From the NCBI GenBank assembly GCA_026014805.1, contig JAOZHR010000008.1, forward strand, positions 1-63,846: a stretch of 63,846 bases of DNA. Reading direction: 5' to 3'. The position numbers and the translations under genes were made by a program. Origin of the DNA: Candidatus Bathyarchaeota archaeon. Lineage in GTDB: Archaea > Thermoproteota > Bathyarchaeia > Bathyarchaeales > SOJC01. Below are positions 44,872 to 53,234 of the stretch, in pieces; positions within the stretch are counted from its first letter, which is position 1; each line of letters begins with the position of its first letter. Below the pieces are notes generated by a model that was not told the DNA's origin, did no database searches, and saw nothing but the letters and a program-made list of their open reading frames with translations.

Positions 44872-45066
44872 CTATCCTTTTCTCAGCTCGAGGTAGTCGA
44901 CGAAGAATAGCAAACCTTGTATTATGAAGTACAATCCGACGATCCATTGAAGGAGATCTGGAAAGACTATTACTAGAATGCCGAAGATTATGGCAATCAG
45001 AGCGAGGATAGGCTTTGAGACGGTGACGCCGAATTTCTTAAGTCCTCTTTCAATCGTTTCACCCAT
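44872..45066 (-). CDS. Small membrane protein, DUF3096-like
   Basis: 64 residues with two membrane helices: PILALIAIIFGILVIVFPDL and WIVGLYFIIQGLLFFV, joined by a short turn. The P-D-L-L-W turn after the first helix matches the DUF3096 pattern. A TATA box (TATATAAAG near 45102) and a GAGGA Shine-Dalgarno sequence support expression. Function unknown. Confidence 0.65.
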   Translation of the reverse strand: MGETIERGLKKFGVTVSKPILALIAIIFGILVIVFPDLLQWIVGLYFIIQGLLFFVDYLELRKG

Positions 45067-45197
45067 TAGGATTCCTCAAAACTGTAGTTACAGTTGGAGG
45101 GTATATAAAGTATGACGAGTCTCCAATTCTTAGAACCATAAGTCGCCAAGTAAAACCAATGACAGATGTCAACATTGGACGCAAAATAGCTACAGCA

Positions 45198-45586
45198 CTT
45201 CTGAAGTCTGGCTTTCACGAAAGGACCAAAGAGATGAGAACTAACACCTTACAGTCTCCGTAAATACTTTCATACAAACCTTGCAAGCGCTGGCGTTCAC
45301 CGCGATTACATCGACTATTTCATGGGACATGTTACACCTACTTATAATAGCATCAAGTCAAAGTATGGAATTCCTACGGCGGATATACATTGCAAGTGGG
45401 CTATCAATGAAGCCAAAGACCCATGTCACAAGGATGGAGATACTCAAGGAAATGGTTAGAAGCCTTGGCTACGACCCAGACAAAGTCTTAGTGAAAGAAG
45501 CCTTCACTCACCCGCATAGAACTGTTGTAAATAATGAAAATGTGCTTAGAACGCTGCTTAGGGAAGTCTTAACTAAAAGTGTTTAA
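45198..45586 (+). pseudogene. Frameshifted C-terminal half of a tyrosine recombinase
   Basis: Three reading frames in order give an integrase tail. From 45241 the frame reads LTPYSLRKYFHTNLASAGV, then DYIDYFMGHVTPTYNSIKSK. A one-base shift near 45368 leads into MEFLRRIYIASGLSMKPKT and then EAFTHPHRTV. The upstream part from 45198 (LLKSGFHERTKEMRTN) is in another frame. The catalytic R-H-R part is largely gone; the H of GH and the tyrosine region remain. It is a relic of an older integration. Confidence 0.6.
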
Positions 45587-45667
45587 ACCCTTCTGGAGTG
45601 AATACAATCATATTTGGAACCTATAGAATAGTCTTTCAACTGCACCACACACCAACAAAAATTTCTT

Positions 45668-47188
45668 ATGCTGAACCCAAACAGTAAAACAGTTGGAAAC
45701 ACGCAAAAAATGAAGTTCGCCTTCATAAGCCCAGGAGCAAACGAGGAACTCTCCCTAACCGAAAAAAGCAAAGTTATAGGCTCCTGGCCACCCTTAGGTA
45801 TACTCTACGTCGCAACCATACTGAGAAACGAAGGAGTAGAAGTTGCTGTCCTAGACCAAGCGGCAGTAGGCTATTCCATAGAACAAACAGCAAGATGGGT
45901 AGAAAAACAAGACCCGGATATACTAGGTTTCTCAGCCCTCGCAAGTTCAGGCAAAACAGCCGCGAGAATCGCCCAAAAAGCAAAACAATACAACCCTGAC
46001 ATCAAAACAGTTTTCGGAAACTACTATGCCACCTTCAACCACAAAAGAATACTCACCACATACCCTCAAGCAGACATAATCGTCCGCGGCGAAGGAGAAG
46101 AAACAACCAAGGAACTCGTAAAAACCATAGAGAAAAAACGCAGCCTAAAAAAAGTCAGAGGAATAACCTTCAGACAAAAAAACAAAATCATCACCACACC
46201 AGACAGACCCCTAATCAAAAACATCGACGAGCTACCAATCCCCGACCGCACACTACTAAACGTGGAATACCACTCAACTCTCGTAGGCGCCATTGGGGCA
46301 CCAAAAAAATTCACAACACTACTCTCCTCACGAGGCTGCCCCTACCACTGCAGATTCTGCGGCTGCCAGAAAATTGCCCACGGCACATGGCGCCCAAGGT
46401 CAGCTGAAAAAACCTTTGAAGAACTCCAACTGCTAGCAAGCGAAGGATACCGACAATTTCTCTTCGTAGACGACAGCTTCACCATAAACCAGAAAAGAAC
46501 CACTAAACTCTGCAAAAGAATCATCAAAGAAAAGCTAGATGTTGAGTGGATTTGTGAAGGGAGAGTAAACCACGCATCTTACGAGTCAATGCGGTCGATG
46601 GTGAAAGCAGGCTGCAAGATTATTTACTTTGGCGTAGAGAGCGCAACTCAGAGAATCTTAGACTACTACCAGAAACAAATAACCCCACAACAATCTAGAA
46701 AAGCCGTGAAAACGGCTAGAAAAGCTGGAATGGACATAATTGTCGGCTCCTTCATTGTAGGTGCCCCAACAGAAACAAGACAAGAGATAGAAAGCACCCT
46801 TAAATTCGCACAAGAAGTCCCCCTCGACATCCCCCAATACAACGTTTTAGGCGTATTCCCAGGCATGGCCCTCTGGGACGAATTCAATGCAAAAGGATAC
46901 CTAACCAAAGAACAGGAAGAGCAACACTGGGAGATGGGCGTCGCCGTCGCCAACGTTCATCCAGATACCGTGCCCTACGAGGAAATAAAGTACTTAATCC
47001 GCCACTACTACCGCCAATTCTTCATACAACGCCCAGACTTTCTCTTGGCACAATTGGCGCGAACAATGAGAAGTCCCTTCAGGTTTGGTATCATAAAAGC
47101 AAATGTAACCCGAATCGGCAGCATCACAAGAGGGTGGAAAGACCTTGTCGCCTTCGAAGGCGAAGAACAGTGTACGATAGAAGCTTAG
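45668..47188 (+). CDS. B12-binding radical SAM protein
   Basis: 506 residues (or 491 from the ATG at 45713). A cobalamin-binding domain (PPLGILYVATILRNEG; VAVLDQAAVGYSI) precedes the radical SAM domain with SSRGCPYHCRFCGC, whose CX3CX2C binds the cluster. The C-terminal part (YYRQFFIQRPDFLLAQ) is the tail common to this BchE/P-methylase-like family, some of which methylate or rearrange lipids, antibiotics or hopanoids. No neighbour hints at the substrate. The 3' end overlaps eL40 on the other strand by three bases. Confidence 0.85.
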   Translation: MLNPNSKTVGNTQKMKFAFISPGANEELSLTEKSKVIGSWPPLGILYVATILRNEGVEVAVLDQAAVGYSIEQTARWVEKQDPDILGFSALASSGKTAARIAQKAKQYNPDIKTVFGNYYATFNHKRILTTYPQADIIVRGEGEETTKELVKTIEKKRSLKKVRGITFRQKNKIITTPDRPLIKNIDELPIPDRTLLNVEYHSTLVGAIGAPKKFTTLLSSRGCPYHCRFCGCQKIAHGTWRPRSAEKTFEELQLLASEGYRQFLFVDDSFTINQKRTTKLCKRIIKEKLDVEWICEGRVNHASYESMRSMVKAGCKIIYFGVESATQRILDYYQKQITPQQSRKAVKTARKAGMDIIVGSFIVGAPTETRQEIESTLKFAQEVPLDIPQYNVLGVFPGMALWDEFNAKGYLTKEQEEQHWEMGVAVANVHPDTVPYEEIKYLIRHYYRQFFIQRPDFLLAQLARTMRSPFRFGIIKANVTRIGSITRGWKDLVAFEGEEQCTIEA

Positions 47189-47346
47189 CGGACCAGTTCC
47201 CGCCTCTTCCAGCGTAAATTTTTACTTCTACATTTTCTGCATTTAACAGCTGTAGGTGCGTTACGCGCGCCGCATTTTCGACAAATCTTCATGTGAAGCC
47301 TATGACGTTGAGCAATAGCTTTCTTCTGTAAATCAGTTACAGGCAA
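47185..47346 (-). CDS. rpl40e: Ribosomal protein eL40
   Basis: 53 residues, missed by methods that need a long frame. Start TTG after GAGGAG, TATA box near 47391-47399. Sequence MPVTDLQKKAIAQRHRLHMK, then ICRKCGARNAPTAVKCRKC, ends KNLRWKRRELVR. The four cysteines (CRKC and CRKC) form the zinc site of eL40. It is a component of the large ribosomal subunit, close to the GTPase centre. Its stop codon overlaps the stop of the radical SAM gene on the other strand. Identity is firm. Confidence 0.93.
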   Translation of the reverse strand: MPVTDLQKKAIAQRHRLHMKICRKCGARNAPTAVKCRKCRSKNLRWKRRELVR

Positions 47347-48021
47347 TGGTTAATTCTCCTCGTCTATTTCACGTCTCAAGCACGGTAGCCATAAATATAC
47401 TTTGCTGTAGTCTTTTGAAGATTTCCAGCTACTTTCGTTTTCTAAAGATTTTGCAGTTATCAATGCGCGCTAGTCTCTTTCCTAAGTTTTATGCTCGTAA
47501 AACCTTCACTCATTTCCATGCTCCCCAAATCTGCGACGTACATTATAGGATTTCATGGAGCATAAGCATTACGCTTTTTCTGAGTTTATCGTGGCCTTAT
47601 TAAACTAGTTACGAAAATCTATGGACATTACCAGAAACACCTAGAAAAAACAGAGTTCTGCATGTACTCCGCAAGTTTATCTAATCGTGTGAATTATTCC
47701 CTTTGGTGTCTAGATTACCGGTTTATTGCATTGTCTCATTGTGGCGCGCGCGCGCGATAGAAGTAGGGCAGAGCCTTAGTTCGGAATTATTAATGGGCTG
47801 CTACATGCTCCAATCTTTGCAGTTAAGTTGGCACTGAAATATAGGCATGCTCGTTGATACCTTTCATGATTATTCGGCAACCACATTCTCCAAAGGATTC
47901 CTGAAGTCGCATACAGTAGTTACTCAAAAAGTTGGGACCATTTCGTCCTCACGTAACAAGTGAACTTTTTCATACGCAGGAGCAACATGCGCGTGCACGT
48001 GAACAAAAATTGTGTGACATT
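47347..48021. other. Long intergenic stretch without recognised genes
   Basis: The right part includes a 13-base GC dinucleotide run (47744-47756) and a 7-base inverted repeat ATGCTCC...GGAGCAT with a 34-base loop near 47518. Nothing coding is recognised; some RNA gene could be hidden but I see no sign of one. Confidence 0.4.
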
Positions 48022-49278
48022 TTATTTAGACTGTGTTTCGTTCAACAGCCTTCTTTCACCTTTAATGTTTTGAATATCTGTAATGTCCTGAGTTACTTCG
48101 ACGCATCCCACATATTCGCCATTTTGGTTTCGCACAGGAAAATATCGTATGTAGATTTTTCTCTGATTCAATTCTATCCAGAAGTCCGCCGATTTCCTTC
48201 TACTTTTCTTTAGGTCGTCCAGTACTTGGCTGACTATGTGGACGCTTTTTGGAGGGTGGCATTGTTGAACCTTGCGGCCAATTACTGCTTTTGTTCGGGG
48301 GAAAACTCGCCCTTCAGCTTTATTGAAGTAACGAACAGTGTCCTCTGCATCTACAAAACTTATGTCTACAGGTAAGGCGTTAAGCACCGCTTCTATCTCC
48401 TCTTTTGTCAAGCTTCCAGTTTCAAAATTAATAGCTCCTTTTTCTAGTGTCGACTTTAGCTCTTCTTTTTTCACTTCTTCTTCACCAACTTTCTCATATT
48501 TAGGCGTAAAACAACAATAACCAAGTTCATCACATTGCTCTCTTATATCTTTCCACTCTTCAGCTTTTATTGTTCGCTGAGCAACGGGGTAAAGAATATG
48601 GTTTTCCTTGTAGATGTGATTTGACAGTTCGTCGGTGATGTAGCTTCCAGTGTCTGCTAACTGCTTTTTGAAATCCTGAAAACTGAGTGTGCCAAGTACT
48701 CTCATTAATTCAAGAAGTTGCTTCTTCTTCTCCTTCAACTCGTTGTGTTCAGCCCACATTATTGCCGGTGGCTCAGTTATGCCATGTTTTTGAAGGTAAG
48801 GAAAGAGAACGTTCTCTTCTCTTACGTTGTGTTTTTCCACCTCCATGAGGTGTTCAGCAATGTGTTTCAACTTGTGCATTTCTCGGTCAACTTCCTCAAA
48901 ACTCTCCGCATCGCTGACTTTTTGAATGATGTTCTTAAGTTCTTCTAGGTGCTGGAGAATTATTTTGTGCTCTTCCATAAAAACGTGGATCGGATGATCC
49001 GTTGGAACCTCAACTGTTTGTTTGTTGAGGGATTCTCTGAAAATCGCTAGGTGTACGCTGCAAAGTTTGCGTATTTCTTCTCTAGGCATTCCTTCATTTA
49101 CAAGTTCTTGCTCTAGCTTTGCTATTTCTGTTGGGCCAACGTTTCTTAGGATACTCCTGAATTTTGTCTTAACTTCTTCAGGGTTCTTTCCTTCACGTAT
49201 CTGTTTGATTAAATCTCTGATCAGTTCTTTGGAGGTTGTTTTTGCTTTGGGATTATTTAACTCTTCTTTGTCTACCAT
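48022..49278 (-). CDS. DUF438 / hemerythrin / PAS protein
   Basis: 418 residues. Residues 15-90 are DUF438 (LIRDLIKQIREGKNPEEVK). Residues 95-245 form a hemerythrin-like four-helix bundle: HPIHVFMEEHKII, HLMEVEKHNVREENVLFPYL, MWAEHNELKEKK and HIYKENHILYP give the His/Glu ligands of a di-iron site. The last 130 residues are a PAS domain (LPVDISFVDAEDTVRYF) with CHPPKSVHIV. Likely an oxygen or redox sensor in the cytoplasm. It follows an ArsR regulator by 17 bases. Confidence 0.9.
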   Translation of the reverse strand: MVDKEELNNPKAKTTSKELIRDLIKQIREGKNPEEVKTKFRSILRNVGPTEIAKLEQELVNEGMPREEIRKLCSVHLAIFRESLNKQTVEVPTDHPIHVFMEEHKIILQHLEELKNIIQKVSDAESFEEVDREMHKLKHIAEHLMEVEKHNVREENVLFPYLQKHGITEPPAIMWAEHNELKEKKKQLLELMRVLGTLSFQDFKKQLADTGSYITDELSNHIYKENHILYPVAQRTIKAEEWKDIREQCDELGYCCFTPKYEKVGEEEVKKEELKSTLEKGAINFETGSLTKEEIEAVLNALPVDISFVDAEDTVRYFNKAEGRVFPRTKAVIGRKVQQCHPPKSVHIVSQVLDDLKKSRRKSADFWIELNQRKIYIRYFPVRNQNGEYVGCVEVTQDITDIQNIKGERRLLNETQSK

Positions 49279-49295
49279 TTTAACTCACTCTCTCT

Positions 49296-49670
49296 TTAAT
49301 GGCGACTCAAATACAGCGAGCTTGCCGTCTCCCTTTTATTACGTTCCTTTAAGTGCCTTGTTGTTAGACATTCCCCTCTTGTGGGGCAATATTTCTTTGC
49401 GTGATGAGAGAATATTTTGAATATCGGCTCCATTGTTTCTTTGTTTAAGGCGTAGATTCGTTCCTTTTTTCGTTTTTCTGAGAAGACAAACTTGCATCTC
49501 TCTAAGGGTCGGAGGTTGTGCGAAATCATGCTTTGTTCCTGGTTGAGAGCTTCAGCAATTTCAGTTACGTTTCTTGGTCTTTTTTTTAGAAGTTCGAGAA
49601 TTGCCAGTCGTGTCGGATTGGATAGTGTAGAAAAGAATAGGTGGCATGTCTCGCTTAAGTCTTGTTTCAT
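49296..49670 (-). CDS. ArsR-family transcriptional regulator
   Basis: 124 residues with a winged helix: STLSNPTRLAILELLKKRP, then NVTEIAEALNQEQSMISHNL, then a wing with RIYALNKETM. Cysteines (CHLF, C in ERCKFV, CPTRGEC) may bind metal or sense redox. It is the first gene of a two-gene operon with the hemerythrin protein and probably regulates it. Confidence 0.88.
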   Translation of the reverse strand: MKQDLSETCHLFFSTLSNPTRLAILELLKKRPRNVTEIAEALNQEQSMISHNLRPLERCKFVFSEKRKKERIYALNKETMEPIFKIFSHHAKKYCPTRGECLTTRHLKERNKRETASSLYLSRH

Positions 49671-49748
49671 CTTCTTCTCACTCAGAGCTTATAGATGACA
49701 TATTTTTCATATGAAATAAACGTCATTCTTATATTTAAGCTTTCCCGC

Positions 49749-50618
49749 TCACACCGTCCCAGCTAAAAACTCCGCAATGTCACTCGGTCTTGCAGCAACC
49801 TTTACTCCAGCAGCCCTAAACGCTTCAATCTTGCCTGCCGCAGTCCCCGCCTTACCCATAACAATGGCGCCCGCATGTCCCATACGTTTCCCCGAAGGTG
49901 CCGTACGTCCAGCAACAAACGCCACTACACGCTTCGGATACTTCATCGTAGCAACATACTCTGCCGCTTGCTCCTCAGCATTACCACCAATCTCACCTAT
50001 TAAAACTACAGCCTTTGTCTGACGGTCTCCCTCAAACATTTTTAACGCATCCACAAAACTCAAACCCACAATTGGGTCGCCTCCTAACCCGAAGCAAGTG
50101 GACTGCCCCAAACTATGCTTTGTCAGTTCAGCCGCAATCTCGTAGGTCAAGGTTCCACTTCGAGAAGCAATACCCACAACACCATGCTTGAAAATGTGGG
50201 CAGGCATTATTCCCAGTTTACATTCACCGGGGGTGATAACGCCAGGAGTGTTAGGGCCAATAACGGTTACGCCTTGTTGTTTTGCGTAAGCCATGATCTG
50301 GATGGAGTCTCTTATGGGAATGTGCTCCGTGATTATTATTACAGCCTTTATGTTAGCATCCATAGCTTCTAGTGCCGCTTCTGCCGCAAAGGGTGCGGGA
50401 ACAAAAATTATGGATGCATTTGCGTCATGCCGCAGAACAGCTTCCTTAACGGTGTCGTAAACTGGAACGCCGAGGACTTTTACTCCACCTTTGCCGGGGG
50501 TTACTCCTGCAACAATCTTGGTTCCATAGTCTAGCATTAAGCGGGTGTGAAAACTGCCTTGCGTACCAGTAATGCCCTGCACAACAGCTCTCGTATCTTT
50601 CCCAACAATAATTCCCAT
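49749..50618 (-). CDS. sucD: Succinyl-CoA ligase, alpha subunit
   Basis: Catalyses succinyl-CoA + NDP + Pi to succinate + CoA + NTP in the citric acid cycle (or the reverse). Conserved regions: TGTQGSFHTRLMLDYGTKIV, GPNTPGVI, and GHAGAIV around the His that is phosphorylated. 289 residues, the usual length. Overlaps no gene; seven bases after sucC on the same strand. Archaeal members may use ADP or GDP. Confidence 0.95.
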   Translation of the reverse strand: MGIIVGKDTRAVVQGITGTQGSFHTRLMLDYGTKIVAGVTPGKGGVKVLGVPVYDTVKEAVLRHDANASIIFVPAPFAAEAALEAMDANIKAVIIITEHIPIRDSIQIMAYAKQQGVTVIGPNTPGVITPGECKLGIMPAHIFKHGVVGIASRSGTLTYEIAAELTKHSLGQSTCFGLGGDPIVGLSFVDALKMFEGDRQTKAVVLIGEIGGNAEEQAAEYVATMKYPKRVVAFVAGRTAPSGKRMGHAGAIVMGKAGTAAGKIEAFRAAGVKVAARPSDIAEFLAGTV

Positions 50619-50625
50619 CCTGTTT

Positions 50626-51771
50626 TCACGCTCCCTTGGACATTTCCACTGCTTTTTTCGCGGCTTCCTCCATACTATCTAGAACATGAATTCCAGCTTC
50701 TACTAGTATGCGGCGACCTTCTTCCTCATTTGTGCCCACCAACCGTATCACTATAGGTTTTATGAAGTCGGCTTTCTTCTTTGCCCCCAAGATTCCTCTA
50801 GCAACGTCGTCGCAACGGGTGATGCCCCCCAAAATGTTAATGAAAACTATAGATGCTTGGGGATCTACTAAGAGAATGTTGAGAGCCTTCACTATTTGCT
50901 CTTCAGAAGCACCTCCGCCAACATCAAGGAAGTTAGCGGGTTTGCCGCCGTAAAGCTGCACGGCGTCTAGGGTAGCCATCACTAAGCCTGCTCCATTTCC
51001 CATTATGCCAATATTGCCATTCAGCTTCACATAAGCCAAACCTGCTTTTCGAGCATCTATTTCTTCAGGCGTCAGTTCAGTCTTGTCTTCTGAAAGCAAC
51101 CGAGCCTTATATTGAGGATGACGGAAAAGAGCGTTATCGTCGATTATAATTCGAGCGTCCGCTGCAACAAACTGTCCATCAATGGCTTCAACTATGGGGT
51201 TCATTTCAATTAGTTCAGCGTCATACTCCATGGTAACCTTGTAAAGTTTTTGAAATATCGTTGCAAGCTTTAACATTGATTTTCCCGAGTACCCCATCTT
51301 GCCTGCCATCTGCCGGGCATGATAACTTCGAAAGCCTAGAACTGGGTCAATAAACATTTTGATTATCTTTTCAGGTGTCTTGGCTGCGACCTCTTCTATG
51401 TCCACCCCCCCTGCAGTAGATGCGACGGCCACATAGCAGCATCGAGAGCGGTCGATTGTGATACCGAAGTAAACCTCCTTTTTCACTTTTACTTTTTCCT
51501 CTATCCAGACGCTTCTAACATTTAGACCATTTATTTCCATGCTTAAAATTCTCGCAGCAATCCCCTCAAGTTCTTCCAACGTGTTGGCAAACTGGATTCC
51601 GCCGGCTTTGCCTCTCCCAGCAACAAGCACTTGAGCTTTGACAGCATAAGGAGCATTTAGCTGAGAAGCAGCTTCCTTTGCTTGGGTTGGAGAGGTGGCT
51701 AATTCACCACGCGGGATAGGAATTTCATATTTTGCTAGAATTGTTTTTGCTTCATGCTCAAAGAGTTTCAT
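50626..51771 (-). CDS. sucC: Succinyl-CoA ligase, beta subunit
   Basis: ATP-grasp subunit that binds nucleotide and succinate. Conserved: KLFEHEAKTILAKYEIPIPR at the start, VKAQVLVAGRGKAGGIQFA, the magnesium-binding EMNP (in LIEMNPIVEA) and GNGAGLVMATLDAVQLYGG. 381 residues. First of the sucC-sucD pair, preceded by an Lrp-like regulator whose stop lies 25 bases upstream of it. Confidence 0.95.
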   Translation of the reverse strand: MKLFEHEAKTILAKYEIPIPRGELATSPTQAKEAASQLNAPYAVKAQVLVAGRGKAGGIQFANTLEELEGIAARILSMEINGLNVRSVWIEEKVKVKKEVYFGITIDRSRCCYVAVASTAGGVDIEEVAAKTPEKIIKMFIDPVLGFRSYHARQMAGKMGYSGKSMLKLATIFQKLYKVTMEYDAELIEMNPIVEAIDGQFVAADARIIIDDNALFRHPQYKARLLSEDKTELTPEEIDARKAGLAYVKLNGNIGIMGNGAGLVMATLDAVQLYGGKPANFLDVGGGASEEQIVKALNILLVDPQASIVFINILGGITRCDDVARGILGAKKKADFIKPIVIRLVGTNEEEGRRILVEAGIHVLDSMEEAAKKAVEMSKGA

Positions 51772-51796
51772 GAAGGAGCACTTCCATGGAAGAGAG

Positions 51797-52264
51797 TTAT
51801 TTTAACGTTTGAATAGTGATATATGTTCTTGTGTCTAAAACCCCGTCCACATTTGCCAGTTTCTTCAAGGCTATATCTAGATTTTCTTGTTGAATAACCA
51901 GAAGGGCGTCCACGTCACCTGCCACACGAAAGACACGTTGAATTGGGAATTGGAAAATTTCCTCATAAGCTTCCTTTCGTTTCAAAGGAGAGATTTTAAG
52001 AAAGACAAAAGCAGGATTTGCTGAGATTCCTAGAAGGGTTAAGCCTTTTTCGGTAACATCTATGAAACCTCTACCTGTACGAATGTAGCCTTGATCTCGA
52101 AGTTTGCGCAAGTGCACATTTAGGGCTTGGCGGCTTATCCCGAGCTGTGCCGCCAAATCGTTTTGCTTAATTCGCAAAGTGTAAGTCGTTATTATTTTAC
52201 CCTTTTCGTAGAGCATACGAAGCAGCCGCACAGGACGCCCAGTGAGAACAACCTCCTCGGTCAA
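51797..52264 (-). CDS. Lrp-like transcriptional regulator
   Basis: 155 residues: a winged helix (NDLAAQLGISRQALNVHLRK, then RTGRGFIDVTEKG) and a C-terminal RAM-like ligand domain (RVFRVAGDVDALLVIQQENL; TRTYITIQTLK). It lies directly upstream of sucC on the same strand, so it may control or be co-transcribed with sucCD. Ligand unknown. Confidence 0.82.
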   Translation of the reverse strand: MTEEVVLTGRPVRLLRMLYEKGKIITTYTLRIKQNDLAAQLGISRQALNVHLRKLRDQGYIRTGRGFIDVTEKGLTLLGISANPAFVFLKISPLKRKEAYEEIFQFPIQRVFRVAGDVDALLVIQQENLDIALKKLANVDGVLDTRTYITIQTLK

Positions 52265-52711
52265 ATAACTTCCACCTTGATTTTAGACAAGACAAAGCTT
52301 TACGATAGTAATGATTATTAAACTTATGCACAATGAAAATTAAGGCTTTATGTGTCCAAAAGATGCCGCTTGAATGCTGCCTTAAATACCGTAATGTATT
52401 TATCTACTCCACTGCACCTTAAAAAGCCCAGAATATAAACGTCAAGGAGCGAGGCGATATAATCGCTGAAACTAACACGGTGATAATTAGAGGAAGACCT
52501 CTAATGAACTGTATGCTCATCTGCACAACACTCTCTCGTGAGAGCAAAAAGAGTTGTCGTCAGAACCCCATACAGAGCAGTAAGCAGCACCCTAGATGTT
52601 GCAGAAGCCGATTCATAGCACGCCTTTAGAACAAGTACAACTAGAATAGCAACACAGTTCAGTACATGAAACATGTGTCGCCCCTCCTCAGCTTCGGAGG
52701 ACACCAAAAAG
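52265..52711. other. Intergenic stretch
   Basis: No supported gene. An open frame without start from about 52421 to 52618 encodes KERGDIIAETNTVIIRGRPL, which looks coding but may be a relic. The end has GGAGG at 52696-52700 for the KH-protein gene. Confidence 0.35.
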
Positions 52712-53221
52712 GTGAAAACACAGCTATGCAATTTCTGCTTAAAAAGCGGAATACTATGTTCAAATTGTCAGGCAAAGGTCAAATCAGGTCAGATCAGCGA
52801 TACATATCTTGAAATCGCTAACTTGCTCCTGAGTCTAGAAGAGAAATACCCTCCTCTGCAGGATGTTTATTTTCATAAAGCCGTCGAAGCAGACGGCGTT
52901 CTCGCGTTGATTGTTGAGCGCGGTGATGTTGCTCGTCTTTTAGGGTATGGTGGAAAAATTTTAAGGGCGATAGGTGAAAAAACTGGCAAAAGGATTCGCA
53001 TCTTAGAACAAGGTGTAGATGACAGAAAATTTCTTGAAGACCTATTTGCTCCTCTACCTGTTATGACAATAAACACAATCTGGCTTCCAGATGGAACCAC
53101 TGAAACTCGAGTTATTCTAAGAAAAAGAGGGAGAAGACCACCGCCTATCAATGTTGAAGCAATGAAGCAAATTACTAAGAAAGTTCGAAACATGGTTCTC
53201 AGAGTAGAGTTTTCACGTTGA
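52712..53221 (+). CDS. KH-domain NusA-like protein
   Basis: 169 residues from GTG at 52712 after GGAGG (the ATG at 52673 would extend it with unlike sequence). N-terminal zinc-like CNFCLKSGILCSNC, a helix, then a KH domain LLGYGGKILRAIGEKTGKRI. In many archaea this gene stands directly before aspS, as here (13 bases). It is thought to bind RNA and act in transcription elongation or ribosome assembly. Confidence 0.83.
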   Translation: MKTQLCNFCLKSGILCSNCQAKVKSGQISDTYLEIANLLLSLEEKYPPLQDVYFHKAVEADGVLALIVERGDVARLLGYGGKILRAIGEKTGKRIRILEQGVDDRKFLEDLFAPLPVMTINTIWLPDGTTETRVILRKRGRRPPPINVEAMKQITKKVRNMVLRVEFSR

Positions 53222-53234
53222 GGCGAACAGCAAT

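Noticed and set aside
47346-47603. 85-residue open frame on the plus strand next to eL40
   Set aside because: Overlaps the eL40 promoter, no family, hydrophobic and Phe-rich by chance.
47744-47756. Run of GC dinucleotides
   Set aside because: Simple repeat; no structure or gene attached.
52421-52618. Start-less open frame with KERGDIIAETNTVIIRGRPL
   Set aside because: Looks partly coding but has no start and no recognised family; noted only as a possible relic.
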